From: Owenweeksia sp. | GTDB taxonomy: Bacteria > Bacteroidota > Bacteroidia > Flavobacteriales > Schleiferiaceae | Direction of reading: 5' to 3' | Assembly: GCA_028285465.1 (NCBI GenBank) | Contig: JANQPD010000030.1 | Coordinates: 62,001 to 126,000 of the forward strand | DNA: 64,000 nt | Shown here: one piece after another, positions 1 through 10,312 of the stretch | Numbering within the stretch: the stretch's first letter is position 1 | Layout: every line of letters begins with the position of its first letter | Notes under the pieces: generated by a model | The model's input: only the letters and a program-made list of their open reading frames with translations | Told to the model about the DNA's origin: nothing | The model's database searches: none | Made by a program: the position numbers and the translations under genes

Positions 1-759
1 CTTGCTGCCTAAATAAGTCCCTACTTTATAGGGCAAAAAGTTAGACTCCTGGTCCAAAAAGTTAAAGTCTGCATAGCCCTGCACCAATGTACCTGCATCG
101 GCAGATCCCAATAGGTTCCTTCCCTGGTAAACGGCAGCTCCATTGGTATCCGGGACCACCCCGCCTTGCAGGTTGTTGGCTAACGCATCGTTTACCGAGA
201 GGCGGTACTGTAATTTTCCGAGGCTTCCTTTGAAGTATACCCCCAAATGACGTGCAAACTGGTCGCTTAAACCCAGGGCAGCCCAGGCCTGCCGGTTGTT
301 GTCGAGGGTCATCATGTTGAGGGTGCTTTGGTTGTTTAGGCGGGAGATGCCATTCCAGTAGTGTAGACCAGCACCCACATAGGTGTTTTTTGCCAGTTTC
401 CACTCTCCCCAAAAATCGTGGAAAAAGAGCTGTGAGGATTCTCCTCTACCCGTAGGGCTCATGTTGTCTCCATTTAAGGAATTCAACCCAAAGTGGGTAA
501 GGATCATAAACTTGTCGTTTAGCTGGGTAAAGGTTAGAAGGCGAGCCCGCCTAACGCTCAGATTAAGCTGGCTGGCGTTGTCTGCTGTATTGTCGTTGTA
601 CTGTACCCAGAATTGCCCCCAGGCAAGGATGCGCAAATACTTGGAGCCCTCTTCGTTGAACTTTACTTTGTAGCCACCGGTATACTCTTCGTTCCCCTGT
701 GCATAAGTGTAAGATACGATGAGGCATAAGACGACAATTGTCCATACTACTTTTCTCAT
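1..759 (-). CDS. Porin-like outer membrane protein, partial (C-terminus beyond window edge)
   Basis: Minus-strand frame open from ATG at 759 to the window edge; begins MRKVVWTIVVLCLIVSYTYAQGNEEYTGGYKVKFNEEGSKYLRILAWGQFWVQYND with a signal peptide; missed in the ORF track because no stop lies in the window. Confidence 0.7.
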   Translation of the reverse strand, partial: MRKVVWTIVVLCLIVSYTYAQGNEEYTGGYKVKFNEEGSKYLRILAWGQFWVQYNDNTADNASQLNLSVRRARLLTFTQLNDKFMILTHFGLNSLNGDNMSPTGRGESSQLFFHDFWGEWKLAKNTYVGAGLHYWNGISRLNNQSTLNMMTLDNNRQAWAALGLSDQFARHLGVYFKGSLGKLQYRLSVNDALANNLQGGVVPDTNGAAVYQGRNLLGSADAGTLVQGYADFNFLDQESNFLPYKVGTYLGSK

Positions 760-854
760 TTCAATGCGATTAAAGTTTTGGTTCTTGCTGTACGAACCTC
801 AAAATTTTAATCGGTTGAAAAAAAATGGATATAGCAAATTGGTAATTGCTATAT

Positions 855-1268
855 CTAATCCCTAAAACGTTCCCACTTGATCAACATAAACTTATCGCCC
901 AATTCGGTGACCAGCACACCGGCTCCTCTCAGGTTATCTTCTTGTGTAAAATACCTGGCCAGTTCATCGTGGCTCAGGATCTTATGCTTGGGGTAGTAAT
1001 TGGTTTTATATGGTCTTTTGATGTTGAATTTGCGGACCCAATTCATTACAGATACATGGGAGACGCCCAAAATGCGTTCAATCTCCCGGTAGGTCAACCC
1101 CTCCAGGTATAGCTGCAGGGCCTTGTTTACATAATAGTCGTCTATCTTTCTCCCAAGCTTGCCCACCGTAAAGAAATAGCCGCAACTTTTGCATTTGTAG
1201 CGTTGCCTTTTGTTTACAATACCCGCTTTGGTAAAAGCCAAAGAGGAGCAGTTGGGACAGGATTGCAT
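855..1268 (-). CDS. IS1 InsA-like zinc-ribbon/HTH protein without a DDE catalytic domain
   Basis: MQSCPNCSSLAFTKAGIVNKRQRYKCKSCGYFF (CxxC...CxxC) followed by HTH YREIERILGVSHVSVMNWVRKF. Confidence 0.75.
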   Translation of the reverse strand: MQSCPNCSSLAFTKAGIVNKRQRYKCKSCGYFFTVGKLGRKIDDYYVNKALQLYLEGLTYREIERILGVSHVSVMNWVRKFNIKRPYKTNYYPKHKILSHDELARYFTQEDNLRGAGVLVTELGDKFMLIKWERFRD

Positions 1269-1481
1269 GCTGTATATATTTATTTTGCATAAATATACCA
1301 AATTAGCACAAATATCCAGGTGAACACTCTATGGTTTGGGGGGTGCGGCCCGGGCTACTTCCTTTCTACATCCCAGTTCCGGGGAACCGGATGGGAGAAG
1401 TATAGAAGAAAAGAACAAAAGCAAATCTCATTTAGAAGAGATCAGCGGATACCTTACAAGCACAATTTAAGTGGCGCCTAT

Positions 1482-1770
1482 CTAGATAAAGCCCCTGTAG
1501 GCCTGCGAAACCGGGATATCGTGTCCTTTCACTACCAGATTGCTGCTGCTTTGCTGCTGGATGTATACCTTGTTTACCAGATAAGAGCGCAATCTCTAAC
1601 CCGCTGAGTTCTCCGGATAGAAAAATGTCAACCAAAGCAGCATCAAACTTCGAATCGGTCTTTTTCAGGAACTGCTCCCCGCTGTGAAACAATCCACACA
1701 CCTCAAACCCAAGGGAGCTAACCAGATCACGCAAATGGCCAAAACCAGGTAAAAATAGGGTATATTGCAT
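1482..1770 (-). pseudogene. LytTR-family response regulator remnant with internal deletion
   Basis: Minus strand encodes REC-like LRDLVSSLGFEVCGLFHSGEQFLKKTDSKFDAALVDIFLSGELSGLEIA, then after a frame change the LytTR C-terminal end RSYLVNKVYIQQQSSSNLVVKGHDIPVSQAYRGFI*. Confidence 0.7.
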
Positions 1771-1783
1771 GTAAAAGTGCCTT

Positions 1784-2884
1784 ATGCGTAACCTGAACAC
1801 CTTATGGCTTGGCCTGCTCACTACAGCGGTTTTAGCACAATCCGATCCACATGCTGACCTGCCCGATGAAGTATATTTAACCAATGGGGCTGTATTAAAG
1901 GCCGAACTCCTGTCGTTTGAAAGCGATGCAAACGGCCAAAGAATAATCTTCCGGAATCAGTGGGGGAAAATAGATACCCTTGGCCCCTCTGAAAGCACGG
2001 GTTACCGGTTTCAGGGCGATGTGTATGTGAGTCGAAAGCTGCCATTTCCGGATACGAGTTTTGTCGCTTTTGTGCTGCGCACGGTGTATAAGCACAGAAA
2101 CTTTTATAGGTATAAAGAAGAGGATAAAAGCTACTTTTTTATTACGCTACCCGGTGCCGAGCAGATGCTGATGCTTTCGGATTCTGCTTATAAAGAACAG
2201 TTGAGTGCCTATTTTAATGTACCCGAAAACAGCGCTATGTTCCTGCAGGACACGCGCTTCAGACCGAGAAGTCTTTCAGCGGCCCTGGATCGCTTTCATA
2301 AAAAAGACTACAGGCCCTTCTTCACTACCTCGATCAGCCTGGAGACCGGCCTCGTTTCCACGAGAACGGTATGGAGAACCCCTCAATTCGGAGATAAAGC
2401 CTTTAAACGCGTAACGAGCTATGGGGCTGGGCTGCAAATCGTAGCGCCCATCCGATATGGCCCTGTGGCGGTTGGAACGGGCTTGTTCTTCAACTGGTAT
2501 GATATGCTCAGCGATCCAAGCAGCGAGGATAGCATTCAATATAGCTTTAGGTACAATGAATTTCGCTTGCCGCTCTCTTTACGTTACACTTTTTCAAGAA
2601 ACAAGCTAAAACCCTACCTGGGAGTGGGCATTAGCTATGGTTTTCGCACAAACGCATCTTTCAGGGCGCTTGAAAAAGCTAGGCCGGATTCCTCTTTTTC
2701 CAGAGATCTGGTGCAGGAAGAGGTCATTGCCCAAAACAGCTTTGCGTTCCATACGCTTGTGGGCGTGGCCTGTAAGATCACCCCCCGCAGGCATCTTTAT
2801 ATCGAGTCCCGCTATTTTTACCAGATCAGCGCTATGCCGCTCCGGCAGAATTTTTTACAGTTGGTGCTGGGCATAGATTTATAA
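1784..2884 (+). CDS. Secreted protein with predicted outer-membrane beta-barrel C-terminus
   Basis: 366 aa ORF, N-terminal signal, beta-strand-rich C-terminus ending LQLVLGIDL. Confidence 0.65.
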   Translation: MRNLNTLWLGLLTTAVLAQSDPHADLPDEVYLTNGAVLKAELLSFESDANGQRIIFRNQWGKIDTLGPSESTGYRFQGDVYVSRKLPFPDTSFVAFVLRTVYKHRNFYRYKEEDKSYFFITLPGAEQMLMLSDSAYKEQLSAYFNVPENSAMFLQDTRFRPRSLSAALDRFHKKDYRPFFTTSISLETGLVSTRTVWRTPQFGDKAFKRVTSYGAGLQIVAPIRYGPVAVGTGLFFNWYDMLSDPSSEDSIQYSFRYNEFRLPLSLRYTFSRNKLKPYLGVGISYGFRTNASFRALEKARPDSSFSRDLVQEEVIAQNSFAFHTLVGVACKITPRRHLYIESRYFYQISAMPLRQNFLQLVLGIDL

Positions 2885-3077
2885 GGCAGCATATATGAAG
2901 TAGGCGCTTCGTTTGTGTGGGCGGTTTAATCTTCTTTCACCAATACGCCTCAACGCATGAACAGCCAAGCCACTGGCTAAAAAAAAGAAGCGTTTCACTA
3001 AAAAAATCTACCGGTATGTATTGGGTGCACAGGGCAAAAAGTACCTTCAGGCTCCAAACCAACCACCTTATTCTATC

Positions 3078-5009
3078 ATGGACTCATTCTCAAAGTGGAT
3101 TTCTTACTGCACCAACTTACTCTGGGTGTTCATAGGTCTTTTTGTCGTTTGGATCGTTTCCTATGGTCTTATTCATTCTAGAGCGGATTTACATCAGGGC
3201 AATTTAATCCTCCTTTCCGCCCAAGACATAGAGCAATTGATTGCCATCCAAAAATCGATGGAAGAAGAAAGAGTCGAAGCTAAGCTCGACACAATGAATG
3301 AGCCGGAAAAATCACTTATGGTAGCCCGCTTTGAGAAGGATGAAAAAAGCAAAATCGTGGACTATTTGCACGGTATAAGAATAAAGCCTTCAGCAATCAA
3401 CGATTTGACTGTCTTCTATTCCGATTTAAGTAAAAGGCCTTTTGAAAAGAAATCTTACTTCTTTCTCAAAGACGATTACGTATTGCTTGAAATTCTGTTT
3501 TGGGCATTAATGGGGGTGATTTGCAACAGTATGTTCCATATCTCCGAGTTTATTCGGAAACGCACATACAAGAGAAGAGAGGCGGTTGTATATCTCGTCA
3601 AGGTGTTCTACGCACCTGTTATCACCTTAATTATTTACCTGGGTTTAAGCCTCTTGGGCACAGAGTTGGGAACATTGCCAAATCCAGGAAATACTATAGT
3701 GTTGTCTTTTGTGCTTGGTTTTTTCTCTGGTAGGGCCATCGACCTGCTGCACCGATTAAAAGATGTATTGATACCCGGTTCCCCCCAAAGCGATAAAGTT
3801 GATCCCGCAGATGCGTTCAAGGCACTTTCGCAGAATGAGCAAAAGCGTATTGTAAATGCCTTGATTGAAAAAGAGGCTGTAAATCTTAAAGCTAAGTACC
3901 CTAAGATACAAGATATGTCTGCTCGACCTAAAACTGGGCAGAAGAGCAATTTTTATTGTCTCCATATTGATGTATCAGAAAAACGATCGCTTGACCAACT
4001 CATTAATCCCATTCCGGCATACCTGCCTTTTACTGATAGCTCAGGTGAGCAATATCAGATACCGACAGAAGTGATTAGACAAAGTACTACAGACCTTATA
4101 GCAAAGGCCGCTACATTGGACATGGTAGACGAACTCATAGATCAAGAATACAATAACTGGAAGGCACAGTACGCGTTTAAACAGGCTATGGCAGCCTTAA
4201 AAATGGTTCAAGGATCAACTACCGAAACAGCTTGTGTGCAATTTACAGTTGAGAAGAAGGATCGTTCCGATAAAAAGCAAATTCCATCCTTCTTTACCTT
4301 TAATGGGATAGAGATTCCGACCGATATTATTGAGGAAGGAGTGATTTCAGCAGATGCTCCCTTTTTTAAACCCGGCCAAATGTCAAAAAGAGGCGGTACT
4401 AAAGGCACCTTTGGGCTTAAGGTATATCGTGAATCCTCGGATAAATCAAAGGAATATTTTGCCCTAGGTTGCTACCACACCTTTTGTAGTCCGGAGCTAG
4501 GCAAAGGGTTAAAGACTTTCACGGTCAATACTGCGGTAGGCGACACAAGCCTTTATGCAGGAGGTAAAAAAATTGGCAACGTTTTCGAAGGCTATCTGGA
4601 CAAACGCATCGATGCAGCCTTGTGCAGCCTCGATAAACCAGACGATATGGGAGCCGAAATTGAGGGCTTTGCAGGCTTTCCGACCGATAAGACGAAGACG
4701 ATTAACAATGGAGACATTAGCGCCCGTTACGGTGTATCGCTTCATGGAGCTGTTTCACAAGATCAATTTGGTCATGTAACGGCCTTGTGCCGACAACCGA
4801 TAAACGTAGATATTGGTGGTGTTGATTATGAGTTTCAACATGTAATCCGAACATCAAAAATCTCAACACATGGAGATTCCGGAACCATTGTAGTGGACAA
4901 CTTCGGAGCCGTAGTAGGGCTCCTTTTCGCCTCCAGCGATATTGCTTCTTATGTTATTCCAATAGCAACAATAACCGTCAAACTCAAAATAAACATTTGT
5001 CATGCTTAA
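3078..5009 (+). CDS. Membrane-anchored trypsin-like serine protease
   Basis: Hydrophobic segments in the N-terminal third; C-terminal GCYHTF (His), RIDAALCSLD (Asp), HGDSGTIVVDNFGAVVGLLFASSD (Ser) fit a chymotrypsin-fold triad. Confidence 0.7.
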   Translation: MDSFSKWISYCTNLLWVFIGLFVVWIVSYGLIHSRADLHQGNLILLSAQDIEQLIAIQKSMEEERVEAKLDTMNEPEKSLMVARFEKDEKSKIVDYLHGIRIKPSAINDLTVFYSDLSKRPFEKKSYFFLKDDYVLLEILFWALMGVICNSMFHISEFIRKRTYKRREAVVYLVKVFYAPVITLIIYLGLSLLGTELGTLPNPGNTIVLSFVLGFFSGRAIDLLHRLKDVLIPGSPQSDKVDPADAFKALSQNEQKRIVNALIEKEAVNLKAKYPKIQDMSARPKTGQKSNFYCLHIDVSEKRSLDQLINPIPAYLPFTDSSGEQYQIPTEVIRQSTTDLIAKAATLDMVDELIDQEYNNWKAQYAFKQAMAALKMVQGSTTETACVQFTVEKKDRSDKKQIPSFFTFNGIEIPTDIIEEGVISADAPFFKPGQMSKRGGTKGTFGLKVYRESSDKSKEYFALGCYHTFCSPELGKGLKTFTVNTAVGDTSLYAGGKKIGNVFEGYLDKRIDAALCSLDKPDDMGAEIEGFAGFPTDKTKTINNGDISARYGVSLHGAVSQDQFGHVTALCRQPINVDIGGVDYEFQHVIRTSKISTHGDSGTIVVDNFGAVVGLLFASSDIASYVIPIATITVKLKINICHA

Positions 5010-6615
5010 AAAACTCCAACACACCATCCTTTGCTTGTGGTTTGCCCTTTGTGGACTAAGCACCTATGCGCAGGAAGTAACGATTGAAATTGACGCCACT
5101 AACCAGGACAAAGTTCTACAGACTGTGGAAGTACCTGAAGGTTCAGATCTCTTCATAAAAATCACCAATATAGGTTCTGAAATAGACCAGTTCAGCTTTA
5201 AAGCGGATTCGCTGGATGCGAACCAGTTGAATGCCATCAACAGCGCAAAAGAGTCTGTTGGATCTACTGCGGTACGTTTCAACTTAAGGGAACACATCAA
5301 CCATATTAAAGCCAGCAAGAGTGGCATGAAGTATATAATCGAATACAGTGGGAGCCAGTCCTTGACACGCTTTAACAATGCAGATAAAAAGTATAAAGGC
5401 GCTATTAAAATTATACCAAAGAAAGAGGGGGGAGGCCCCACAAAAAAGCCTAAAGATCCAAAATCCATTCCTTATCCCGCCTTTCCAACACGTGATGTAG
5501 CCTTTGATGCCTGTAACAAATCAGACCGCTTCCTTTTGATAGACGCAGACCCCATGTCAAATAAGGCCAGCGCTTTGTACAAATGTGATGGTAAAGGAAG
5601 TAAAGATGATTGGTTTGCCGGGAAAAAGAAGGTTAGTTATGTGAGCAATCAATCGAGTATAAAAGTTGTCGTCCGCAATTATACATTGTTGAGCGATAAA
5701 TCCATAACGGTGAGCATCACTGCAGACAATTTCAGTTATCAAAAAACAATCTACGATCTGTTCAATGCTGCTGGTGTAGGCACACCTGAAAAGGATTCGG
5801 CCTCCCAAAATATTTCAGCAGATGGAAATTCCGATAAACCTAAGAAGGAGGAGAGTGCATCAGCCCTTTACAATTACTTGGATTCCGCCTACAGGAGTAT
5901 CCACGGTAAATCGGGTTGGTCTTTAGCAGAGTTTCGCATGCTTGAGCAGTTTAAACAAGATTTGAAAACGGCCATTGGCCAAAGGAAGTTAACTCCTTCC
6001 GAAGTAATATTGTATAGTAAAATTATAGGCTGGTATCCGGAATATGTGATCCTCAATGAACTGCCCATGAAAATTGAGGAATCGGACAAAATAAGGGTCA
6101 ACATTCAATTCAACGAAAACAACGCTACCACCGTGGTAACCGTAGGGGAGTACTGGGTTTCGGGCGGCATCAAGCCTAGCATAGGCACTAACCTGTACAT
6201 CTCGGGGCTTTCCAACAACGCCATTTATACCGATAGCGTGGCCACCGCCAACGGCAATGAGCTCAGGGCCGTTCTCGACAGCTCGAACAGATCAAGCGTA
6301 GGCATAGGGGTCAGTGGAGAAATAGCCTGGCGTACCCCCGGATATGTACGCCCTATCTTGAACCTTGGTTTCTTTGTTCCATTTCAAGAAGACATTACGG
6401 CCTTTGGGGTAGTTGGTGTGGGCGCCTCCATTGCCACAGGCGATGTTAAGTTCTCCATTTCGGCAGGGGCTGCTTTTGGTAAAGTAAATGTGATCAACCA
6501 GCGCTATGTCGACAAAGACCTATCGCAATTTGGCACGCTGACCAATGCAGACTTGGTGGACAAAAGCTGGCAATGGAGCTGGCAAGTGGGGGTGGGTTTT
6601 TCATATAACTTATGA
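5002..6615 (+). CDS. Secreted protein with predicted barrel-like C-terminus, translationally coupled to the upstream protease
   Basis: Signal peptide MLKKLQHTILCLWFALCGLSTYAQ; start overlaps upstream stop by 8 bp; C-terminus WQWSWQVGVGFSYNL. Confidence 0.65.
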   Translation: MLKKLQHTILCLWFALCGLSTYAQEVTIEIDATNQDKVLQTVEVPEGSDLFIKITNIGSEIDQFSFKADSLDANQLNAINSAKESVGSTAVRFNLREHINHIKASKSGMKYIIEYSGSQSLTRFNNADKKYKGAIKIIPKKEGGGPTKKPKDPKSIPYPAFPTRDVAFDACNKSDRFLLIDADPMSNKASALYKCDGKGSKDDWFAGKKKVSYVSNQSSIKVVVRNYTLLSDKSITVSITADNFSYQKTIYDLFNAAGVGTPEKDSASQNISADGNSDKPKKEESASALYNYLDSAYRSIHGKSGWSLAEFRMLEQFKQDLKTAIGQRKLTPSEVILYSKIIGWYPEYVILNELPMKIEESDKIRVNIQFNENNATTVVTVGEYWVSGGIKPSIGTNLYISGLSNNAIYTDSVATANGNELRAVLDSSNRSSVGIGVSGEIAWRTPGYVRPILNLGFFVPFQEDITAFGVVGVGASIATGDVKFSISAGAAFGKVNVINQRYVDKDLSQFGTLTNADLVDKSWQWSWQVGVGFSYNL

Positions 6616-6691
6616 GCGGTGACAGATCCTGGATAATGAATAAAACACCCTATAACAACCACCTAATGCTTCATTAAAAACAAACAACAAG

Positions 6692-7156
6692 ATGAGAACA
6701 CATTTGCCCTGGTTGACGATTTGCTTTCTTACCTTCATGGGAAGTTCCTGCCATACCGCGGCACCCGCTACATCCCAGGCCAATCGAGCAACCGCGGTTT
6801 CTGCCTGGCATAAAGCAGCCAGGCCAGGTACAAATCAAATAAAAGTAGTCTCTCACCTTAGCCGTAGCGAGTTGGAGGCGAAAGTCATGTGGGTTTTAAA
6901 CAAGTGGCAGATAGAAATTGATGAACGGCAAACAGCTTATGTGTTGACCATGCCCTTTGATGTGAATACGCGTACCATGCGCCTGCACGTACGCTGTAAG
7001 GATGGTGAAGCACTCGTGTCAGGGGAATACAACGCTCCCAGCCTCAACCCCGCTGCATACAACTGGAGAATGGTTACGCCAGAGACAGATCTGTATTGGG
7101 AGCGTGTAGAAGTCTTAGCTTCTGTATTAGACCACGAAACGCTGCTGTACAACTGA
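6692..7156 (+). CDS. Predicted lipoprotein of unknown function
   Basis: N-terminal lipobox-like FLTFMGSSC; 154 aa ORF. Confidence 0.55.
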   Translation: MRTHLPWLTICFLTFMGSSCHTAAPATSQANRATAVSAWHKAARPGTNQIKVVSHLSRSELEAKVMWVLNKWQIEIDERQTAYVLTMPFDVNTRTMRLHVRCKDGEALVSGEYNAPSLNPAAYNWRMVTPETDLYWERVEVLASVLDHETLLYN

Positions 7157-7454
7157 GTGGGCAGGTTTTGGCACCCAGGCTTAAGCAAAGAAGCAGATAC
7201 ATTCCCATTAATGCGCTGAGTGAAGCCAGGTTTGCCAAAATGGATACCCATAAGCTCGTATTCTCCGGGTTTTGGAAGAAAACGCCTATAGCGTTCTTTC
7301 TTACGCGATAAGAACACTAATAATATAAAATAGAAGCCGCTTCAGAGCGTTGAGGTTGAATCTGCCGAAGGCCGATCATGAAAACCTAAAAACTATGTAT
7401 TCGTGAATAATTGGCAGCTGTGAAAAGAGCTGTTGTTCCGGCCTTGAGCCTATG

Positions 7455-7492
7455 ACAAAAAAAACGGGCATCTCTTCAATGCCCGCTCTCTT
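7455..7492 (-). terminator. Rho-independent terminator
   Basis: Minus strand GCGGGCAT-tgaagag-ATGCCCG followed by a T-run, downstream of the 7516-8532 gene. Confidence 0.7.
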
Positions 7493-7515
7493 GTGATTAA
7501 AATGGATATTACTTA

Positions 7516-8532
7516 TTAGTGCCCAATAGTAGCGTAAGACGTCCATTGCTGGTTACTGTTTGAATGAACGCTTCTGGCACGTACCCTACAATAATAATGT
7601 TCGAGTTTATTGACACTACTATAATAAGTTTTCCTGTAATGACCCGCACTGTGGCTTCCTTGTGCGACATGGGATTTTGATGAGGACCTTGACTTACATC
7701 TTCTTTGCGTCCAGTAAGGGTTCACGTGGTTTTGTTTAGTCCACTGGATGCCGTTATTTGAAGGAGTGAATGTTCTTGACTTTGAATACAGGCGCCCATA
7801 TACACCAAAGTTTTGATACCTTGACATTACCCCAAGATGAACCGAAGTATACGAGGGAGCGCCAGTTGTACCGATGTTGTGTCGGTATCTGATGGAAAGC
7901 TTTCCTGGTGCGGCAGGGCAACGTCTTTTGAAAATACCCCGAAAGTCTGCCTCGTCCCAAACGTTGCCATGTGATGCGAGATAAGCCATAACATCATCCA
8001 GGTCATGCTCAAAAGAAATTGCTTTGTTTTGCGGGTGGCCGATGGTTTGATCAACCAGTTCATCGTAAGCGCTGGGTACATCATCTTCCCGGATATACAT
8101 AAGAGCCTCTTCCGTATTAACGAGGATGAAATAATCTCCGATCTTCAATACACGATCCTGATTGATAATACTATATATCAGTTCATTACGGTCTGCCTCC
8201 GCTACCTCCAGGTCATCACCGGAGAGGCTTCTCAAGTAAGAAGGTGTAAAGAAAACAGAAGAATAGGTCGTGTAACTTGCGTTTGAATTCAGATCGGCAA
8301 TAATCTGTAATTCAAGTGAATCAATATGTATAGTATCTTCAAGTAATGTGTTTAAATCGTCTAACGAAGAAAACGTACAAACTCCGTTTACTAACGCATA
8401 AGGTTGACTAGTAGCCTTTTGAGGCCCGCTGATTGCCTGGTGGCTTTGGTTCTGTAGAATCGAGTTTTCTTTACTACAACCCGTGTAAAAAAAGGTCATT
8501 AGGCATATACCGATGATCAAGTTCTTTTTCAT
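7516..8532 (-). CDS. Predicted lipoprotein with Arg/Ser/His-rich C-terminal region
   Basis: MKKNLIIGICLMTFFYTGCSK lipobox; C-terminal TQRRCKSRSSSKSHVAQGSHSAGHYRKTYY. Confidence 0.65.
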   Translation of the reverse strand: MKKNLIIGICLMTFFYTGCSKENSILQNQSHQAISGPQKATSQPYALVNGVCTFSSLDDLNTLLEDTIHIDSLELQIIADLNSNASYTTYSSVFFTPSYLRSLSGDDLEVAEADRNELIYSIINQDRVLKIGDYFILVNTEEALMYIREDDVPSAYDELVDQTIGHPQNKAISFEHDLDDVMAYLASHGNVWDEADFRGIFKRRCPAAPGKLSIRYRHNIGTTGAPSYTSVHLGVMSRYQNFGVYGRLYSKSRTFTPSNNGIQWTKQNHVNPYWTQRRCKSRSSSKSHVAQGSHSAGHYRKTYYSSVNKLEHYYCRVRARSVHSNSNQQWTSYATIGH

Positions 8533-9208
8533 GTTTTTGACTTTAAATTAATTTGTTTTTATAAAGCTAATTCCCCTAAACCGGTACTGAAATTGCTATT
8601 TGAGCAACGGGCGTACTGGAGATATGAAGATGCCGGTTGATTTTATGAACGGACTTCTGTTTTATACAGATTTCCTTAGAACTAAAGCTTGCGTTGAAGG
8701 AACCGCAATTATTCTAAACACAAAACCTGCCGGTATTGGGCTGCAATTCGACAGGCTCGGCACATAGCTTTTCAATGAAAACAAAAGAGCAGGGGAGTTT
8801 CTGGTTGAAAATGAGTAAGGGCGGTTATAGAGGCTCCTGTGCCAGAGTGTTTTTTAAAGACCTGAATTTAATATTGGTTTACTTTCATAGTATTTGAAAC
8901 CAGGATTAATGCATCTTTTCCGATTACAGAAGGAAGTAGGATTTGGAGTATGCTTATTGGTGATTATGCTTTTAGTATTGTCAAACTGACCTCCTCCCAT
9001 GGATTTAAGGTTCTTAAAATGTACTCGAAGTAATTGAAGGTGTTGAAGAAAACCTGAAGCAAGACTTAAGTTTCCGGGTGGGCAAATGCCTGACAAAAAT
9101 CCTGTAAAACGCATCAGGGCGCACTTTACACAACTGGTTTATAGAAATCTTCATACTCCTTTCCCCCCTGCCAAAGAGGGCAGGGGGTAAGGTATGGAGC
9201 GGGTATGC

Positions 9209-10312
9209 TTAGCTGGCGGGTTGCTGCTGGGTAACACAGTGTATGGCGCCTCCGTCTTTCCACAGTTCGAGGACGTTAATGCCCACCACCGTTCTGTTTG
9301 GATACAATCCTTGAATAATGGCGTTTGCTTCTGCATCGGTTGGTTCGTTGAAATTCGGAACCACCACCACTTCATTCCCCACATAATAGTTCAGGTAACT
9401 GCCTTCTGACTGTGTGGCAAAGGGCAATTCCACAAGGGTGTATGAAGCGCCCGCGGCATTCCGGGCAGTTTGCAATACCTCGTAATCCTTGAGCATGGCG
9501 CCACCACTATAGGCTTCTATCACCTCTTTAGAATAGGTGGCAATGGTATGGTTGCCCACAAAGCGGGCCACTCCGTCAATATGCATATCGGTAATATCCA
9601 GGCCGGCAATTCCGTCTAGCCAAACAAAATTAGTGGCGCCCAGGTAATGTTTGAAAAAGGCCTCTGCCTGTTCCTGGGTTAATCCGGGGTTCCGGTTGCT
9701 GTTCAGAATAGCGCTCCTGGTGGCCATCAAGGTACCGTGACCATCCACCTCAATTGCACCACCTTCCAGCACCATGTTCACATCTACTTTTGAAACCCCG
9801 AGGGCCGCGCTTACATAAGCGGGGATAAGGTTGTCGTGCGCATAGGCCTCTTTTCCGCCCCATCCGTTGAATTCCCAATTGGTGATCAATACATTATCAT
9901 TTTCATCACGTACGAAAATGGGGCCGTTATCCCGCACCCACACATCGTTCGTTTTGGCAATCAGGAAGTCAATTTGCGCCATATCTACACCCGCCTGTGT
10001 CAATAGCTGCGTTATTCTGGTCTGCTCCGTTTGGTCATAGGCTACAATATGGACGATCTCGCCCGTATGCAAGGCTTTGGTCATTGCTACCCATATCGGG
10101 TCATATCTATCCTGGTGCTGTTGTCCGTTGGTATATTTGTGTGGCCATTGCAGCCACGTCCCTTCATGTACTGCTTCCTCGCCCGGCATGGTATACACCA
10201 CCACATTCTCGGGGGTGGATATAGGGGTGGGCGCTACGTCTTTGGTGCAGCTGGCGATCAGGATCATAAACAGGACCGGGGCCAGGCTGCTTAAAATTAC
10301 ATGCTTTTTCAT
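9209..10312 (-). CDS. Agmatine deiminase / peptidylarginine deiminase-family lipoprotein
   Basis: Lipobox ILIASC; family motifs GTWLQWPH, NDVWVRDNGPIFV, EGGAIEVDGHGTLM, DMHIDG, GGAIHCVTQQ. Confidence 0.9.
   Translation of the reverse strand: MKKHVILSSLAPVLFMILIASCTKDVAPTPISTPENVVVYTMPGEEAVHEGTWLQWPHKYTNGQQHQDRYDPIWVAMTKALHTGEIVHIVAYDQTEQTRITQLLTQAGVDMAQIDFLIAKTNDVWVRDNGPIFVRDENDNVLITNWEFNGWGGKEAYAHDNLIPAYVSAALGVSKVDVNMVLEGGAIEVDGHGTLMATRSAILNSNRNPGLTQEQAEAFFKHYLGATNFVWLDGIAGLDITDMHIDGVARFVGNHTIATYSKEVIEAYSGGAMLKDYEVLQTARNAAGASYTLVELPFATQSEGSYLNYYVGNEVVVVPNFNEPTDAEANAIIQGLYPNRTVVGINVLELWKDGGAIHCVTQQQPAS

Noticed and set aside
855-1301. Intact insertion sequence
   Set aside because: No DDE catalytic domain, no terminal inverted repeats or target duplications seen.
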